Below are positions 1 through 13,900 of a DNA stretch of 64,000 bases, piece after piece. Numbering within the stretch: position 1 is the stretch's first letter; each line of letters starts with the position of its first letter. This stretch comes from Corella eumyota. Its lineage: Eukaryota; Chordata; Ascidiacea; Phlebobranchia; Corellidae. Below the pieces are notes generated by a model that was not told where the DNA came from, made no database searches, and was given only the letters and a program-made list of their open reading frames with translations. The position numbers and the translations under genes were made by a program. The stretch is from assembly GCA_963082875.1 (NCBI GenBank), contig OY720098.1, forward strand, positions 11,036,001 through 11,100,000, in the 5' to 3' direction.

Positions 1-261
1 ATTTGGTAGATTGAATCCTTGGGCAGGTTTTGGTAATAAGTTAGCGAGTTTGATTTAACACGACTATTTTGTGTATTTTAATTAAGTGTGGCTTTCTTAT
101 CGATACTCATCTTTACAGCGTACTCTATTGGGGTTTAATAATTGTTTAAGCCATAGTAGGAATGTATTAGATCCTACAATAGACATTTATACCTAAACAT
201 AATGTATTTCAAGCAAAAACCTTAAGTATAACCTATCAATCAAAGTTAAAAAAGTACAAAC

Positions 262-3200
262 CTGCAACATATTTAGCAGTTTTTACTTCAATATCACTTG
301 CACCAATTCCGACCCAAATAAAACACGAAGTTGGAGTCTTGTGGACAAAAGCATCGTTTGAGTTTAAAGCACCAGCTTGTGAATCAACTTCAATTGCCTT
401 GGTACCTCCAATAGCAGTTGATCTTACCTATATTATATATTTCGTTAATTAAATTTTAGCCGAAGATCTAATTAACAAATTTTAACAAAAGCTAGTTGTT
501 ATGTTTGCAAAATAGTTTCAATTATAATTTTTAAGACTTTAGGAACTACCTGATACAATGCAGTATCTGAAACCCCAGTTTCTTTCTTAGCTTCCTTGTT
601 ATAGCCCCCTCTAGTAATAATTAATGGGTTTGCGAATATGCTTAAGAAATGTGTTGGCTCCTTGCCCTAAACGTTAAATGATGTTATATACAAATATTAT
701 TTTCAAAAATTTGTACTTATGTACATTAAAATTATAAATTCAACAACTATTAAAACAAATAATTAACATATTTTCATTTAATTATTTTAAAGTGAAATTA
801 CCTCTACGATTCTAACATGAACAGCTTTGCTTTTTCCAAATTCTTCGTCAATTGATGCAGCTAAAATAGCTGAGCCAGCAATCTTTTAAAATTATAAACT
901 TCCTTTAAATTTTTTTCGTGTTTTTTTTACAAGTTTAAAAATATCCTAAAATTTGTACTATTAGAAAAAATATTTATTTAAATTTTACAATGTGTGTTTT
1001 AAATCTTCCAAACTCTATGTTCTTTAAACAACCACTCAAATTACCTCTTCTTTAGTTGAGTTTAAACCCTGCCACATATAAATAATACTTTCTTCCCTAT
1101 TTCCCGCCTTGTAGGTATACAGAACAAGATAGGAGTCACCACTGTAGAACCTTCCGTACGCATCTTTGCTCAACTCAACGTGCTTGTTTCCTTCTATACG
1201 CCAAATTTTATTCTGCAAGTAATAAGTAAAAATATACGTTTTAAATTTATAGTCAAATTGTTTAACATAATAATTAATAAGTTAACAGTTTAAGATAATC
1301 TTAAATTATTTTTCTGTGTTTATCATATTTCAGATGCAGAAAATTTGTTGTTTGCATTTAAAAAATTAACAAACATTTTTTCTGTAAAAAATGTGGAAAA
1401 TTTTTTTTTTGGTTAATTAATTGTTGTTAAAAATTTTTAATTTTATTTAAAAATCAAATAACCAACAACAACATTTATAAGATTTTTTTATCATAATTCT
1501 GTAATTTTAAATAATAAGGTAATTTTTTAAATAAAAATAATTTTTTCGATAATTAATATTTAAATATTAAAACAATTTGTTTTAATTATCTAAAAAATTG
1601 TATTTTTTTTAAATAATTTAAAAATAAATAATATTTCTATAAGTGTTATACTATAATTTATTCCGTTGTTATACCTTTCCCTGAAAAATAATTGAAATAT
1701 TGTACAAACGGTTAAAACCATTAAAACCTAATTATTGAGTCTGTTACTTATTTTAAAAATAATACACAAATGTAATTTTATCAAACTCTATATTATTTTA
1801 TAAAGCAATAAAAATATTAAAAAATTGTAAAAGCTAAATAACTAGTCTCCAATAAAAAATAGAATTTAAAAAAAATCTTAAAAACTGGTTTTACCGATCC
1901 AGATCCGTCATCAACCATTCCGTATTCAGATGCCAATTTGGGGCTGTTGTACAAGGTCTTGACGTCAAATTTGGTCTAAATTGTATACGAATTAACAAGC
2001 ATAGGTTAATTTTTAAACACAATTTACAAACAGTTTAAATTAGGTATACGAAAGCATTTAATAAGCTAAAGCCTTTACCTTGTCCAATTTTGCGACCTTG
2101 TTTTCGTTGTAAGCCTTTCCAAACCCAATTGTCTGATCTTTTCTTATCCATTCCTTGAAGTATTGGATAAAATGGGTGCTCTCTGAGAACTCATTGACAA
2201 CCTGTATATAACAATTGTTAAGCTATTATAAGAGACCGAAGAAAAAAATTGTGAAGCAAATATTAACTTGATGGCTAACAAATTTTTACATTTTACAAAT
2301 TTTTAAATTTAACCTGCACTTGGGTGCTAGCACTGTAACCATGATCGGTAATAAACTTCTCAGCATTTGCCATTGCACCAGTACGCTCATCTTTGCTGGC
2401 TTTTTTGCCTATAAAAATCATACAAATGATGTGCAATTTTAATCTCTTACACAGAAGTTAATATATATTTTTCGTTGAAGTAATTTTATACCTCTCCAAA
2501 CAAAAATACTTCCCGATGAACCATCATCAACAATGAAGCAATCTCCACTAAGCAAAGCTCCTTGGCTAAACGGTGCTTTCCCTATGTTCTTGACCTCCAG
2601 CTTTCCGCTGTCTGATGACACGTGATAAAGGGTGGCAGGCTTCTTTACCGCGCTAACCACATCATCACACTGCTCTGGCTGAATGTCGCTTGGTGAACCA
2701 GAAAGATTCTAGCCAAATGAACTTGTGTTAACAACACTTAATTGTATAATTAAAGTTCTGCGTTATTATTTATAAGGTGCATAAATCAGATTAAGATTAC
2801 ATACTATTATTCTAGTTTTAAAACTTTAACAAAAAATTTGTTGATATTGTACATTATTATTAACAAAATCACTTCGAAAAGAAAAAAAATGTTTCAAGAG
2901 TAAGCATGTATTACGATGATTAAGTAATACAACTTTCCTAAAATTAGGCACATTAAAAAACACTCAGATTTAGAAACAAATTACAAACCTTAATCATTTC
3001 CTGTGGAATCGGTTCCCCTTCCTCAATTATTTTTAATTTTCCCTTTCCTCTTAATTCCTCGCTTTTAATTCGGTTGGAAACCTGAATAGCTTTCAACCTT
3101 TCATATCGGTTGCTCATAGAGCCATTCCATTGGTAGATATTCTGCGTGATAAAATCATCCAGTCATGTTATCATATTTAAATGGGACTTTAAACTTGGAC

Positions 3201-4987
3201 AAAAACAACAACTATTTGACCTGCTTCAATAAAAACCTAAAAAATTACGTTTTCAACTTGGAGAATAAAGATGTCTCCTTGATTGAAAGATGCCCAACTT
3301 CGCTCAACTTCGGTAAGACGAGCAAACCTACGACCTTTAACATGAAACAGCCTTTTCTCCTCGCTAACATTAGTTCGCACTTGTTTGAAACCACTTGCGT
3401 GCCCTCCTTTCTGAAAATATATGTATATAAGTGGATATGATTTTTGCTGTTTAAATAAACACCTAATTAAATTATTTTTACACATTTAAGAAATTTTTAT
3501 ATTTTTTAAGAGAAATATTTTTTCAATATAAGAAAAAGGGAAAATGTAGTTTTAAGAAATGCCAAAAAAGATATTGCGAGATAGGCCCATGAATTGGTTT
3601 ACTCTCGTCACAATAGAAAAAAAAACTTAAATTAAACGATTTGATTTGTTAGTCTTTTATATTGTTTGAAATTTGTTTGTGAAGTTTATAAAGTACACTA
3701 CAATTATTAAATGTTTTTATTAAGAGTTAAAACCCTAAATTTATATTGTTAAATAAGTAATCATAATTGCACAGTTAACATATATTCCAGTACGTAACAT
3801 CTTCGTTTTTCTTTAATGCAATACAAAACAATGCGTTTGCTCACTTTCCTGTTTATATTATTATTCATAATTACAACAACTTTGAAAAACAGGAAATTTT
3901 ACGCGTCGAAAATGTAATGGAAATTTTCGATGACACTTTGATTTTTTTGTAAAAAGCATTTTAATATACAAACAATTCAATTACTCACAAAAGAGCCGTA
4001 TTTAAACAAACAATAACAAGAAACTTAGATTTAATAAACAGAAAGTTATTTAATAACGCAAATATAATGTTCCTCGTATTGAGTTATAATTTACTTTCAT
4101 TTTATAGTAATCGCGACTTAAACACACATTACTTTTGACGGCGTAAGATAAATAGTTGTGATATATAAGATTTCATACATTTAATTTTTTATGATAAGCG
4201 TTAAAATTGTATTTTGTTAAATAAACTTCCGCTTATTAACTAGATTATACATCTATACATCATCTATAGTCATAACACAATTGATCATTTGAATAAAAAA
4301 TATTGATCTTAACCTATGAATAAACAATGTGTGGGAAAAACAGCAAATAAAATATGCTTGAATTAACAACAACGCCCAAAACACCAAAGTGTTTTACATT
4401 AACATTCAAATTTAACCTTTACCTGGTAGGTGATGCCATCTTTGAAATAGCCTGCAAACGTCGACGATTCGTAGTTTTGGAGTTCGCGAAACTGCACAGG
4501 AGCGCCACCTAGACTTTCGTCAATCTGGGTGGATAAAATGGCAGCGGCCCCCCTTTCGTCCTGACTCGACTCCGCTCCGAGCCAGAAGTGGAGATCCCAA
4601 GAAAAAGACCCTCCTAAAAAAATTTTTATATTGATGGTAGTGTATAATTTTGTAAACAAATAGCAACTAAGTCCTTTCCTTAAATTTTTACATGCAAATC
4701 TGCATTATGAACATATTGATTTTTTTGCAAAATATGCAAATTTTTTGAAATAAAACCTCGTCAATTGGCAAGGATTTATTTTCTGCATAAATTAAACCTT
4801 TAAATATAAATATTGCTAATTTACCTCTTATTGACTTGGTTTTTAATACAATGTACGAGTCGCCAACGAAAAACTTCCCGTGCGTAGCTTTATTGGTCGG
4901 GGCCAATGCCATGTTCTCGATTCGCCAAATTTGGAGGCCATTGACTTTTCCAGCTTTTGCTATTTCTTCGATTGTCTTGTCTCCCAT
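262..4987 (-). CDS. Gelsolin-family actin-severing/capping protein (domains G1 to start of G5; C-terminus outside window)
   Basis: Calcium-regulated cytosolic protein that severs and caps actin filaments. Twelve exons are visible: 4825-4987, 4423-4613, 3249-3410, 2989-3141, 2492-2709, 2314-2408, 2079-2201, 1895-1975, 1045-1212, 802-882, 550-666 and 262-427. The joined protein aligns collinearly with gelsolin/adseverin: G1 with [13 protein letters not shown] and [10 protein letters not shown]; the G1-G2 linker [11 protein letters not shown]2 with [10 protein letters not shown]3 with [17 protein letters not shown]4 with KIWRIEG and [10 protein letters not shown]5 starting at [14 protein letters not shown] and ending in KTAKYVAG at an intron. 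The rest of G5 and G6 lie beyond base 1. The start Met precedes [13 protein letters not shown] with no signal peptide, so this transcript encodes a cytoplasmic form; an upstream secreted-form exon was not found. Villin is less likely, but a headpiece cannot be excluded because the C-terminus is missing. Confidence 0.93.
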
Positions 4988-7908
4988 TGCAGATTGTTTA
5001 GATAACTTTTGGTTTGACTAAACTTATTAATCTAAAAGTACAAAACCATAAGTATACGACAAATATATATCCGAATCGTTTATGTTTTCTATGATTGCTA
5101 TTACTTTTAAATTTAAATTTGTAATAAAATATTGCAAAAATTAATTGCGCGTTACACTTGCTTTTGTCAGTCGTAAATAAACTAAAATACTTGAACTTGG
5201 CTCGAAAAATTTAGCTTAATTATTAAAATCTAATATCAACAACATGCACAAAGTTCGAGCGCAATTTCTAATCTACTTTTGTATATTCAAACGATAACAC
5301 AATCTTATCAGGTACTTCAGCTACCTTAATGTTTAAGGGAAATATTGTAATTTCAGCTACCAAAAGCAAAACAAACTATCGCTTTAAGTATTTCGTGGAA
5401 ATCGGCAATAAATTCAACAAATGCTACGTGATCAAATACCTCAGGCAGCGCACTGAACTTGCTTAACATAACTACAAAGTGTAAGCAACGACCTATTAAA
5501 GGTTATTAAAACAACATGTAAAATGACGTGCAAAATTTTAGACACATATAATCTAGTACCACTTTTCTAATCGTTAACTATATTAATATGTAAGTTAATG
5601 TGTATCGTTGTCTACTTCCTACTTTTGATTCGGTATAATACGAGTTCACCTCATACCACAATATTTACCCACGCAATATGAAAGCATACAATAACAGAAA
5701 AAATTATGTTGCTTTTGTTAAACCTTTGTTTAAAAATCAATGCAAATTAAATAAACATAATTGTGTTTTGTTTTAAATTTAATTTTAAGTCTAGTTGACA
5801 ATAATACGCAGCTTTATGGTTTAGATACTTGCATAGTCTTACTTCTTGTATGACACATTAAAATGCGTAGGCTACTGTAACAAATAGCGTTATCACTTAA
5901 TTTGCCTTCGATTGTTACACTACTAAGTACTAAACTTTATATATAAAAATATTCTTCCGTATAATAATAACAATATAATAGTTCAATTTTCAAAACCTTT
6001 ACACTTAACCAATGTATTTTCTTATAAAACTAAAACTACTACGTAGTTCTCGATGTATTTCTAATCTAACAATTTTTGTTAACTGACAAACGGGAAGCAG
6101 GTTCAATCAAAGCCCTAATACAAACACTGGCTCAGGGTAGAAACATGAAATAACATTTTCTATTTCACTTGTCTGTGCTTTCTTGTCTTAGAGCGGTTCA
6201 TTTTATAGAGGATATGACGCTAAAAACGATACTGAGTCGATGTTGATAAACATACAAAGAACCAGTCGTATATTATAGCTTATTGTTTTGTATCTGTGTA
6301 GAGCCTTTTAGGCTACTGAATAGAAAATGCTGATTACTAGCGATTTAAGCTTTCTAATTGTGAAAATAAAATTTCTGTTTTAAATTTTTCTTTCTTTCAC
6401 TTTTGTTATTAAACCTAAAATCTACGAAATGGAGAACACAAAAGTTGTTTTACCTGTACAGTTTAATCGTATCTAAATTTTGCCTAAAGGTTAAATGTGT
6501 AAAAAAAGCGTAGGTAGTATATCGCATTTTTATTTATAGATTATGAAATTTGATATTTTACTCTTTCTCTTATAAAAACCTATTTTGTAAACTAAAACTT
6601 AAGTGGGCAAAAATAACTTTATAATTAACAACACTCTTAATAAATTCGTTAACCATACGATCGAATTTCCCTGCAACCACCTACAACTTTAATATTTCCC
6701 CGCCAAGATGACGTCATAAAAAATTACGCCTGAGAAAAAGGCATATACTCATTTTAATTAAACAGTAATGAGAACCAATAGGTAAATGCATTATACAGTC
6801 GAACAGGGTTTTTTTACCAGGTATGGTATCAAAATACCTTTCATAACACATCAAGTCGTTGGTGAAGACCATTGTATGTAAATATTATAAATAAAATTTA
6901 TTGTCCCATATATTCTTTAACAGACAAAACACCCATAAGCTTACCTCGGTCTCATAGTTTTGCTATTGGCACATCAATGTCCTACTTAACTGTCAACTTT
7001 TAAGAGGGTTAAAAACACAATTTACATAAAAAGTTACTGAAAAGTTTCCTAAAATATAAATCTTACTTCATCAGGCTGCTCTTGAAAAATGGTTGTAAGT
7101 TAAAAATGCAAAAGTTCACAATTGCTTTTAGGCAATTCTTTAAACCACTAAGTCAGAAATCTTAACCTGCCTAGTTCTAAAACAACTTTAAATACTCTGC
7201 CTTAGGTAGTCTAGTTTTTATGCTCATTGTTTCATAATTAGAAAAGAAATAAACATACATAAGCTTTAATTGGCCGAAAATGCTACAATCTTAACATTTC
7301 GTTTTTAGTTAAATCCACAAAAATAATTATTATCAAGAGACAAGAAATGTATGGAAAAAATATAAACAAATCTTTTTGTTTAGTATTTCTTGGAAATAAA
7401 AATATGTCATTGTAATTAAGAAAAAGGCCTAAAACTGAAATACTAATATCTAAATGAACATAAAAAACACAAAATGCAAGAAAGGATGAACCATGATTTA
7501 CAACATTAAATGGCAGAAATCTACAATTGTACATTAAATACATAAACAAAAAACGAAGAAATTTACAAAAGATGTACCTTAAAAAACAATGAACACTGGC
7601 AAAAATAACGGACAAGATATAGCATGTTTATTTGTGATACAATATAATGTTTAAAAATGGGCCTAAAATGTTCTTTGTGTATTATTTTTTACAAATTTGA
7701 TAATTAAATCTAACTTTTAATTGTAAAATAATTTAATGCCTTTGGCGGGCCTTAATTTGAGGCATCATTTTATATTTTTAAAATGCCCTTGATTGTCACT
7801 TAATTTAATTTGCATTATATTTCCTTAACCTAATGTTAAAAAACACAACCTTGTTAAATATAATAAGCTTGCTTATGTTTGTTATATATAAACCCAGTTA
7901 AAAAAATG
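4988..7908. other. Intergenic interval: gelsolin 5' flank and peptidase 3' UTR
   Basis: No exon or conserved protein is recognisable on either strand. The part next to 4987 must hold the gelsolin 5' UTR and promoter, the part below 7909 the peptidase 3' UTR. Short open frames here (for example 7283-7615) are lysine/phenylalanine-rich products of AT-rich sequence and are not treated as genes. Confidence 0.6.
7627..7632 (-). promoter_or_regulatory. Candidate polyadenylation signal for the M13 peptidase
   Basis: An AATAAA hexamer on the minus strand lies about 280 nt past the peptidase stop codon, a plausible 3' UTR length. AT-rich DNA yields such hexamers by chance, so this is only a candidate. 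Confidence 0.35.
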
Positions 7909-10900
7909 TTACCATACTTTACATTTTTTTACTGGGTTCATGGGACTGCCAACAGGGCATTGAAATGCTTCTGCAAAATCTTTTGAATTTGAAACTGTGC
8001 CTATCACACGGAATTTGGATGGACTGTGAACATCTGTCAATATTTGTTGTTGATCAAATTGCTTTGTTGACACAGAACACCATAACTAAATTAAAAACAG
8101 TTTTTTTTTTAGCAGAAAAAGCATCTTTTATTGTTTTTTAGCAGTAGAAATCAAACCAAGGACATCAATCAGAGATGCCTATGTCTCAAAGCAATAATCC
8201 ACACCACTAGTTAGTGTTGACATTAAATTATGCTTTTAAAAGAATTGTAAAAAAATAAAATATTACTAAAACAACTACTAACCTGAGCAAATGCAATGTA
8301 GAATAGTTGGTTATGTGTATAATTGAGTGAAGGAAGGTAAGGATCTAAATCAATTGCTCCATTTGTTTTTCGCCAGTTTTGGTAGGCCTGTATATTAAAA
8401 ATGTATAATTAATACTGTCTTAAATCTACCAACTTCAATTCAATAAATGAATAAGTTTAAACTATGTAAACCCATTTTTTTGATGTACAAATATAAAAGT
8501 AGTTTAAAAACACAAGTTAGCAAACTAGTTGTTTCTTACCATAAAGGAAAGTCTTAAACCAGCATTATCAGCGATATTTTCACCAATAGTTAACTTTCCA
8601 TTAACCTGTAAATGAAATAAATTTAAATAAGTTAAACTTAAAACCAAACAGGCTTAAAAGAAATTTAAGTTTGATAAAATAGAATTAAAATAAATATAGT
8701 ATTTTGAGAAGCATTAAATTACTTTTTGATTTATTTTCTTTTACCTTGTTACCATTATTCTGATATTTGTTATACTGATCAATCATACACTGGGTTTCAG
8801 CTTTGAATTTTGTAAGCGTGTTATTTTCCCACCAATTGCGTAGGTTGCCATTTAAATCATACTGGCGACCTATTTTTAAAGATTTTAACAAATTGTTAAA
8901 ATTGTTTTTTGATTGTAAGAAAATCAATGATAATGCAATATAGTGCACTCTTGTGAAATGTATTTTTTTAATTAAGGTAAATAATTTATAACATTTAATG
9001 CCTACAAGTACAAGATATAAATTGTGCGCTAATTCGTTTTTGCATAATTATAAGAAACAACCAGACATTCTAAATAAAACAAAAAAACATCAGCCATAAA
9101 CAGCAAATATACAACATTTTTAAAAATATTTATTCTAATGGCCAATATTACAGCCTTAATATTAAATAACTTTTACCAAACAATCTAGCGATTTTCTAAC
9201 CAATTTTTATTATTAAAAACCTGAAGGTATCGTCTGATAACCTTTTATTTTGCTTTTTGGACTTGGTTAGAGTAAGGACCAGTACTGTTAGCTACTTATT
9301 GACACCTTCCTTTAAGAGTAAATTTTTACACTTTTTACATAAATAAAAAACTTTTTAAAAATTTTTCTTTTTAAATAACCTTGATCATCAAACCCATGGG
9401 TTAGTTCATGTCCAACAACAACTCCTATTCCCCCAAAATTCAAAGCCATCGGAAATTGATTTTGATAAAAAGGGGATTGTAGAATTCCAGCAGGAAAAAC
9501 TGTTGCAATTTTTTAATAATGTAAAAAACAAATATATTAACAATATTTCAAAATTTACGACATATATATATAAAATATTTTTCGTGTCAAAAAATTATTT
9601 TTAATTTACTTACAAATTAGAAACTTTTTAATTTACTTACAAATTAGAAACTTTAGAATAAGTGTTTTTTAGAATATATGCTTTACAATTTCTCTTACCG
9701 ATAACATTTTGTGTAGTTGAGTAGTAGGCATTTACTGTTTGAGGCATTAGTAACCATCTAGTATTTAAATAGTTATTAAAATAATCATAAAAAAACCTGT
9801 ATTTACCCAAAGTGTTAAATATAAATAAAATCAAAAATTTAAAAATAGTTTTTGTGATCAAACAAAAACAAAAGTTTTCAATATTATTTTACTTACTCAT
9901 CCCTTTTGACAGGTTTTCTTAAGGTTTTTAATTCTGTTTCGGTAACAAATAAATTGTAGTTAATATTATAACCAAAATAAGTTCCATTTGCTGAAATGAT
10001 CAACTAAAAAAATAAAATTAGTTTCCAAAAAATTAAAAAAAATCATCCAGAAACATAAATATTATACCTAATTTTTTATAATAATAAAAAGGTTTCATAT
10101 TGCAATAAGTAGCAAAGTATTCTATAATTTACAAATCTTGCCAAATAATAAGCTTAAATTTATAATTCGGTCAACACCATAGCTTTCTAAGAAAAGTAGC
10201 ATCAATCGGGTCAATAATAACGACAAAATATAACACCCTACATCTTTATATTTTTCATCGATGTAAGTTTGATTCAAAATCTCATCAGGAAAGCCTATCA
10301 TGTTGTTTACAGCATCAGCCTGCAAAATGTATAAAATATATATTTCTTAGTAAAAGTATTAGTTAACCAAATCATTAATCTTTTTTTAAGTTGGAATTGG
10401 TGACCATACTATATTATACTAGACCATATAATTAAACAACTAAATGTTAATATTTACATTTTCGGAAACCAAGTAAGTTTACCTTGTTAAATGCTTTTTT
10501 TAATGTTACTTCATCCATCCAATGAATTTCATTTAATTCTTTGTTGAATTCGAGTTTAATTGCTTTTACCATATCTTCTGCCTATATTGTATAACTTTTA
10601 TTATTCATCCAGTTTTAAAGGTAAATTTTAATTTAAAAACCAATAAAATTTTTAAAAAAAGTTGTCACACTTAAAAAAGTATTTAAAAAAACACAAAATT
10701 GATCATTTGATAACGAAGTTCCATAAAAAAAAATTTTAAATTTAATATAGCCTATACAATTTAAAAAAAAATTAACAAATTTTTACTGATTTTTTGCTGT
10801 TTTGATCGAACATATTTTCAATGTAAAGTCGCCCAAGACCCAAACCTAAAACAGTTTCCACATCTTCGACACAATATCTCCATCTTTCTAAACAACTCTA

Positions 10901-13900
10901 CCAAAAAACAATCAAATTAAAAAATACTAATATTTTTTAAATAAAATTCAAAAAAAAAACTTTGAAAAAGAAACTGTAAACCACAGAATTGGAGTTTAAG
11001 CAGACACCATTTTTATTGTTGGCGGCAATTCTTTTACAAAGGGTATTTTCTAGAAGCAATGTTTCAAAAACTATTAGACAACTTTAAAATACAAGGGGAT
11101 TTTACAGTTTACAAGAAGCAGGCCATATATAGGTAAGTTTTATTATTTTGGCCTGATTTAAGGTTGTTTGTGCCGTTTAAACAAAAGCGATAACTGAAAT
11201 ACGAACTTAACTTATATGGGCATGCTTTTAAAATTGCTTATGCTAAATTTTAAATGCAATTTTTAGAAATTCAAAGAATTTTTTTTTTAAAAGCAAAACA
11301 ATCTCATTTTTTTAGTAAACACGTTTGTTGACAACACCTATCTTAAAATAATAATGATATAAATCATAAAGATGTTAACCACCTTACAATTTATAAGGAA
11401 ATTAGTCATCAACAATTTAATAACTTGCCAAACAAAGAGTAATAACATAAACAGTTACTTTCAAACACTTGAATCTTACCCTGTCAGAGCCGTATTTGAT
11501 TTTATGAAATGCGTTTTGGGCATCAATAAAAGGTTGGCCCAAAGAACTAACTAGCGTGTTACTAAACTTCCATGAAATGTAATTTGAGATAATTCTAAAG
11601 AAATAAACTTTAATAAGACATTTTTAATTTTCAAAACAGTTAAATAATTTATAAAATGGACAATTAAAAAAGCGAAATACATAACACAGAGTTTAGTTTA
11701 GACAAGCAGTTTAATTAAAACTTTAAGCAAAACAAATACAAGTTTTAGCAATATTTTAATATTACCTATACTTTTTATTAAACAACCATATCTTAAATAC
11801 AAACCTGTCAGGAGTTTTTCTGTAAATAGCTGACATTTGGCTAAGAAATTGCAAACTATTAGTTACAATAGTTTCTTCAGGAGTTATTGTAATATTTGCT
11901 AAATCTTTAAACATCTTGGGAACCAAAGTTAACCAATCCACTTCAGGAAAAATACCCTAAAATATTTAGTTTCTTTATGATTAATATAAAATTTTATTTG
12001 TATTGTCATATTTATAAAATTTTAATTTTAAATGACATTTGACTATTTTGATTCTTATAATTGACCAAAGCCTCACTGGAAAATCTTTGAGCTTTAGTTT
12101 TCGAAAAGTTTTCTCTTCATTTCTCATATCCTCCATAGAGAGACAATGTTTTGCAAACTCCTGCTCAAGAACAAGAATCTCCAACATCTGTGATCTTGTT
12201 TCATTTCTTTCCCCTCCAAGCAAAACTCCGATCTGTGTCATGTACTCCAAGTATCCTGATAAAATCTAAAAATATCAAATTCAAAATAAATAAAACTAAA
12301 AAAGGACATATTAAAAATTTTAGAAATATTACACTTAAGTTGTGTTAAAAATAAAGTTCTTTATTAAAATCAATTCCTGAGCAAATTCTGGGCAGTTCAA
12401 ATATTGTTTAAATGATAAAACAGTTTAAATAATTATGTAATATGATACAGATTTAGCTTTATCGAAATACTTGTAAAAAATTTCATTTTTTTTGAAAAAC
12501 AAACTTAAAGGAAGTAATACTTCACAACAATTTTACACAACATATGTAATGTTGTATTAAGTTAAAATTTTTACCTTATCGTCTTCAATTGTTTTATTTA
12601 AATAATAATCTCGATTTCCAAGATCTAAAGCAGATTCTTCAACCTATGAAAATTAAATTTTTGTAATTTAAAAATGAAGTAAATTTTAAGTTTGCAAAAT
12701 AAAAATATAATTATTTAGATTACTTATTTCTGCCAAAAAGTTATATAATTCTTTGAATATGCAAATGTTATCTTACATGTTATAAATAATTGATTCACAA
12801 CAACTAAAATAATAAGCCATCTAACATTTTAAATTTTAAAATAATTATACACATCATATTTTTTGTTAGGAACTTACAAAAATGACATTTGAAGTTGCAT
12901 TTTTGGGGTTGGCGTCAACAGCGATATAAAAAAAGGGAAAAGTGGAATAAGGAATAAGTTGAAGCAACGTTTTGTTGAAATCAAATTTATATTCATCCCA
13001 ATTTTTCGTAAAGGACCATCCGTCAACCTTAATTTGATATTTTTATCCCAAAAAGGGAGTTTCATTTAAAATAATGCAAATCAATAATCAAATTTAAAAC
13101 AAAATTAAATCAGAACTTTTTTAAATAAAGATCAATAAATCAATTGTAATAATCAAAAATATACAAAAAACTAAAAGAAAATATACCTATTGTTACAAAT
13201 TTATATCATAACTATAACCATACTAAAAATAAATTTTTTTTTTTATATTTTAAACTTTATTTTGATTACAAAATATATATAACCAACCACTTTATTAAGA
13301 GTATTCAACAACGGCTTAGATCCAATCTCATTAATTTTATTTAAATCCAAACAAGATTGATAAAATAATTTTGACTTTTGTTCAGTGACAGTGTCAGAAG
13401 TTTGATTTGTTTCTAATTAAAAATAATTTTTATTTAGAATTTCACCTAAATGATAATGTTTACATTTTAAGATAAAATAAGGCTTATTTAATGCAAAAAT
13501 CAAATTTATAAATAAAATAATCAATAATTTAAATAATGCCTACCTAAAAGTCTTTTTAAAATTACTTGTGTTTTTTGCGCCAATATATTAAAAGAACTCC
13601 ATCTAAATAAATTTATAAATTGATTTGAAAAAAAATTGAAAAAAATGTGTTAACTGATAATTCTTTTAAAATAATCATTGCTAAGTGTTTAGATTGCAAG
13701 AATTAGCGCTATTCACACAGTGAATTAAGATAAACCTAAAAGCACATAAAACAAAAGGATATTATTTTAATCAAACATTTTTAAAGTGATTGACACACCC
13801 TTAAGCGGACGCTAACCAATAAATTTCCCAATCCACAAAAAAATTTACATAAATTGACGAAAAGTGTAATATAGTATTAATAATCAATAATTCTAATCAA

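Noticed and set aside
3165-3440. 91-codon plus-strand frame
   Set aside because: Antisense shadow of gelsolin exon 3249-3410, whose minus-strand reading matches the G1-G2 linker.
7283-7615. 110-codon minus-strand frame rich in Phe/Ile/Leu
   Set aside because: Composition is what AT-rich 3' UTR gives by chance; no family resemblance.
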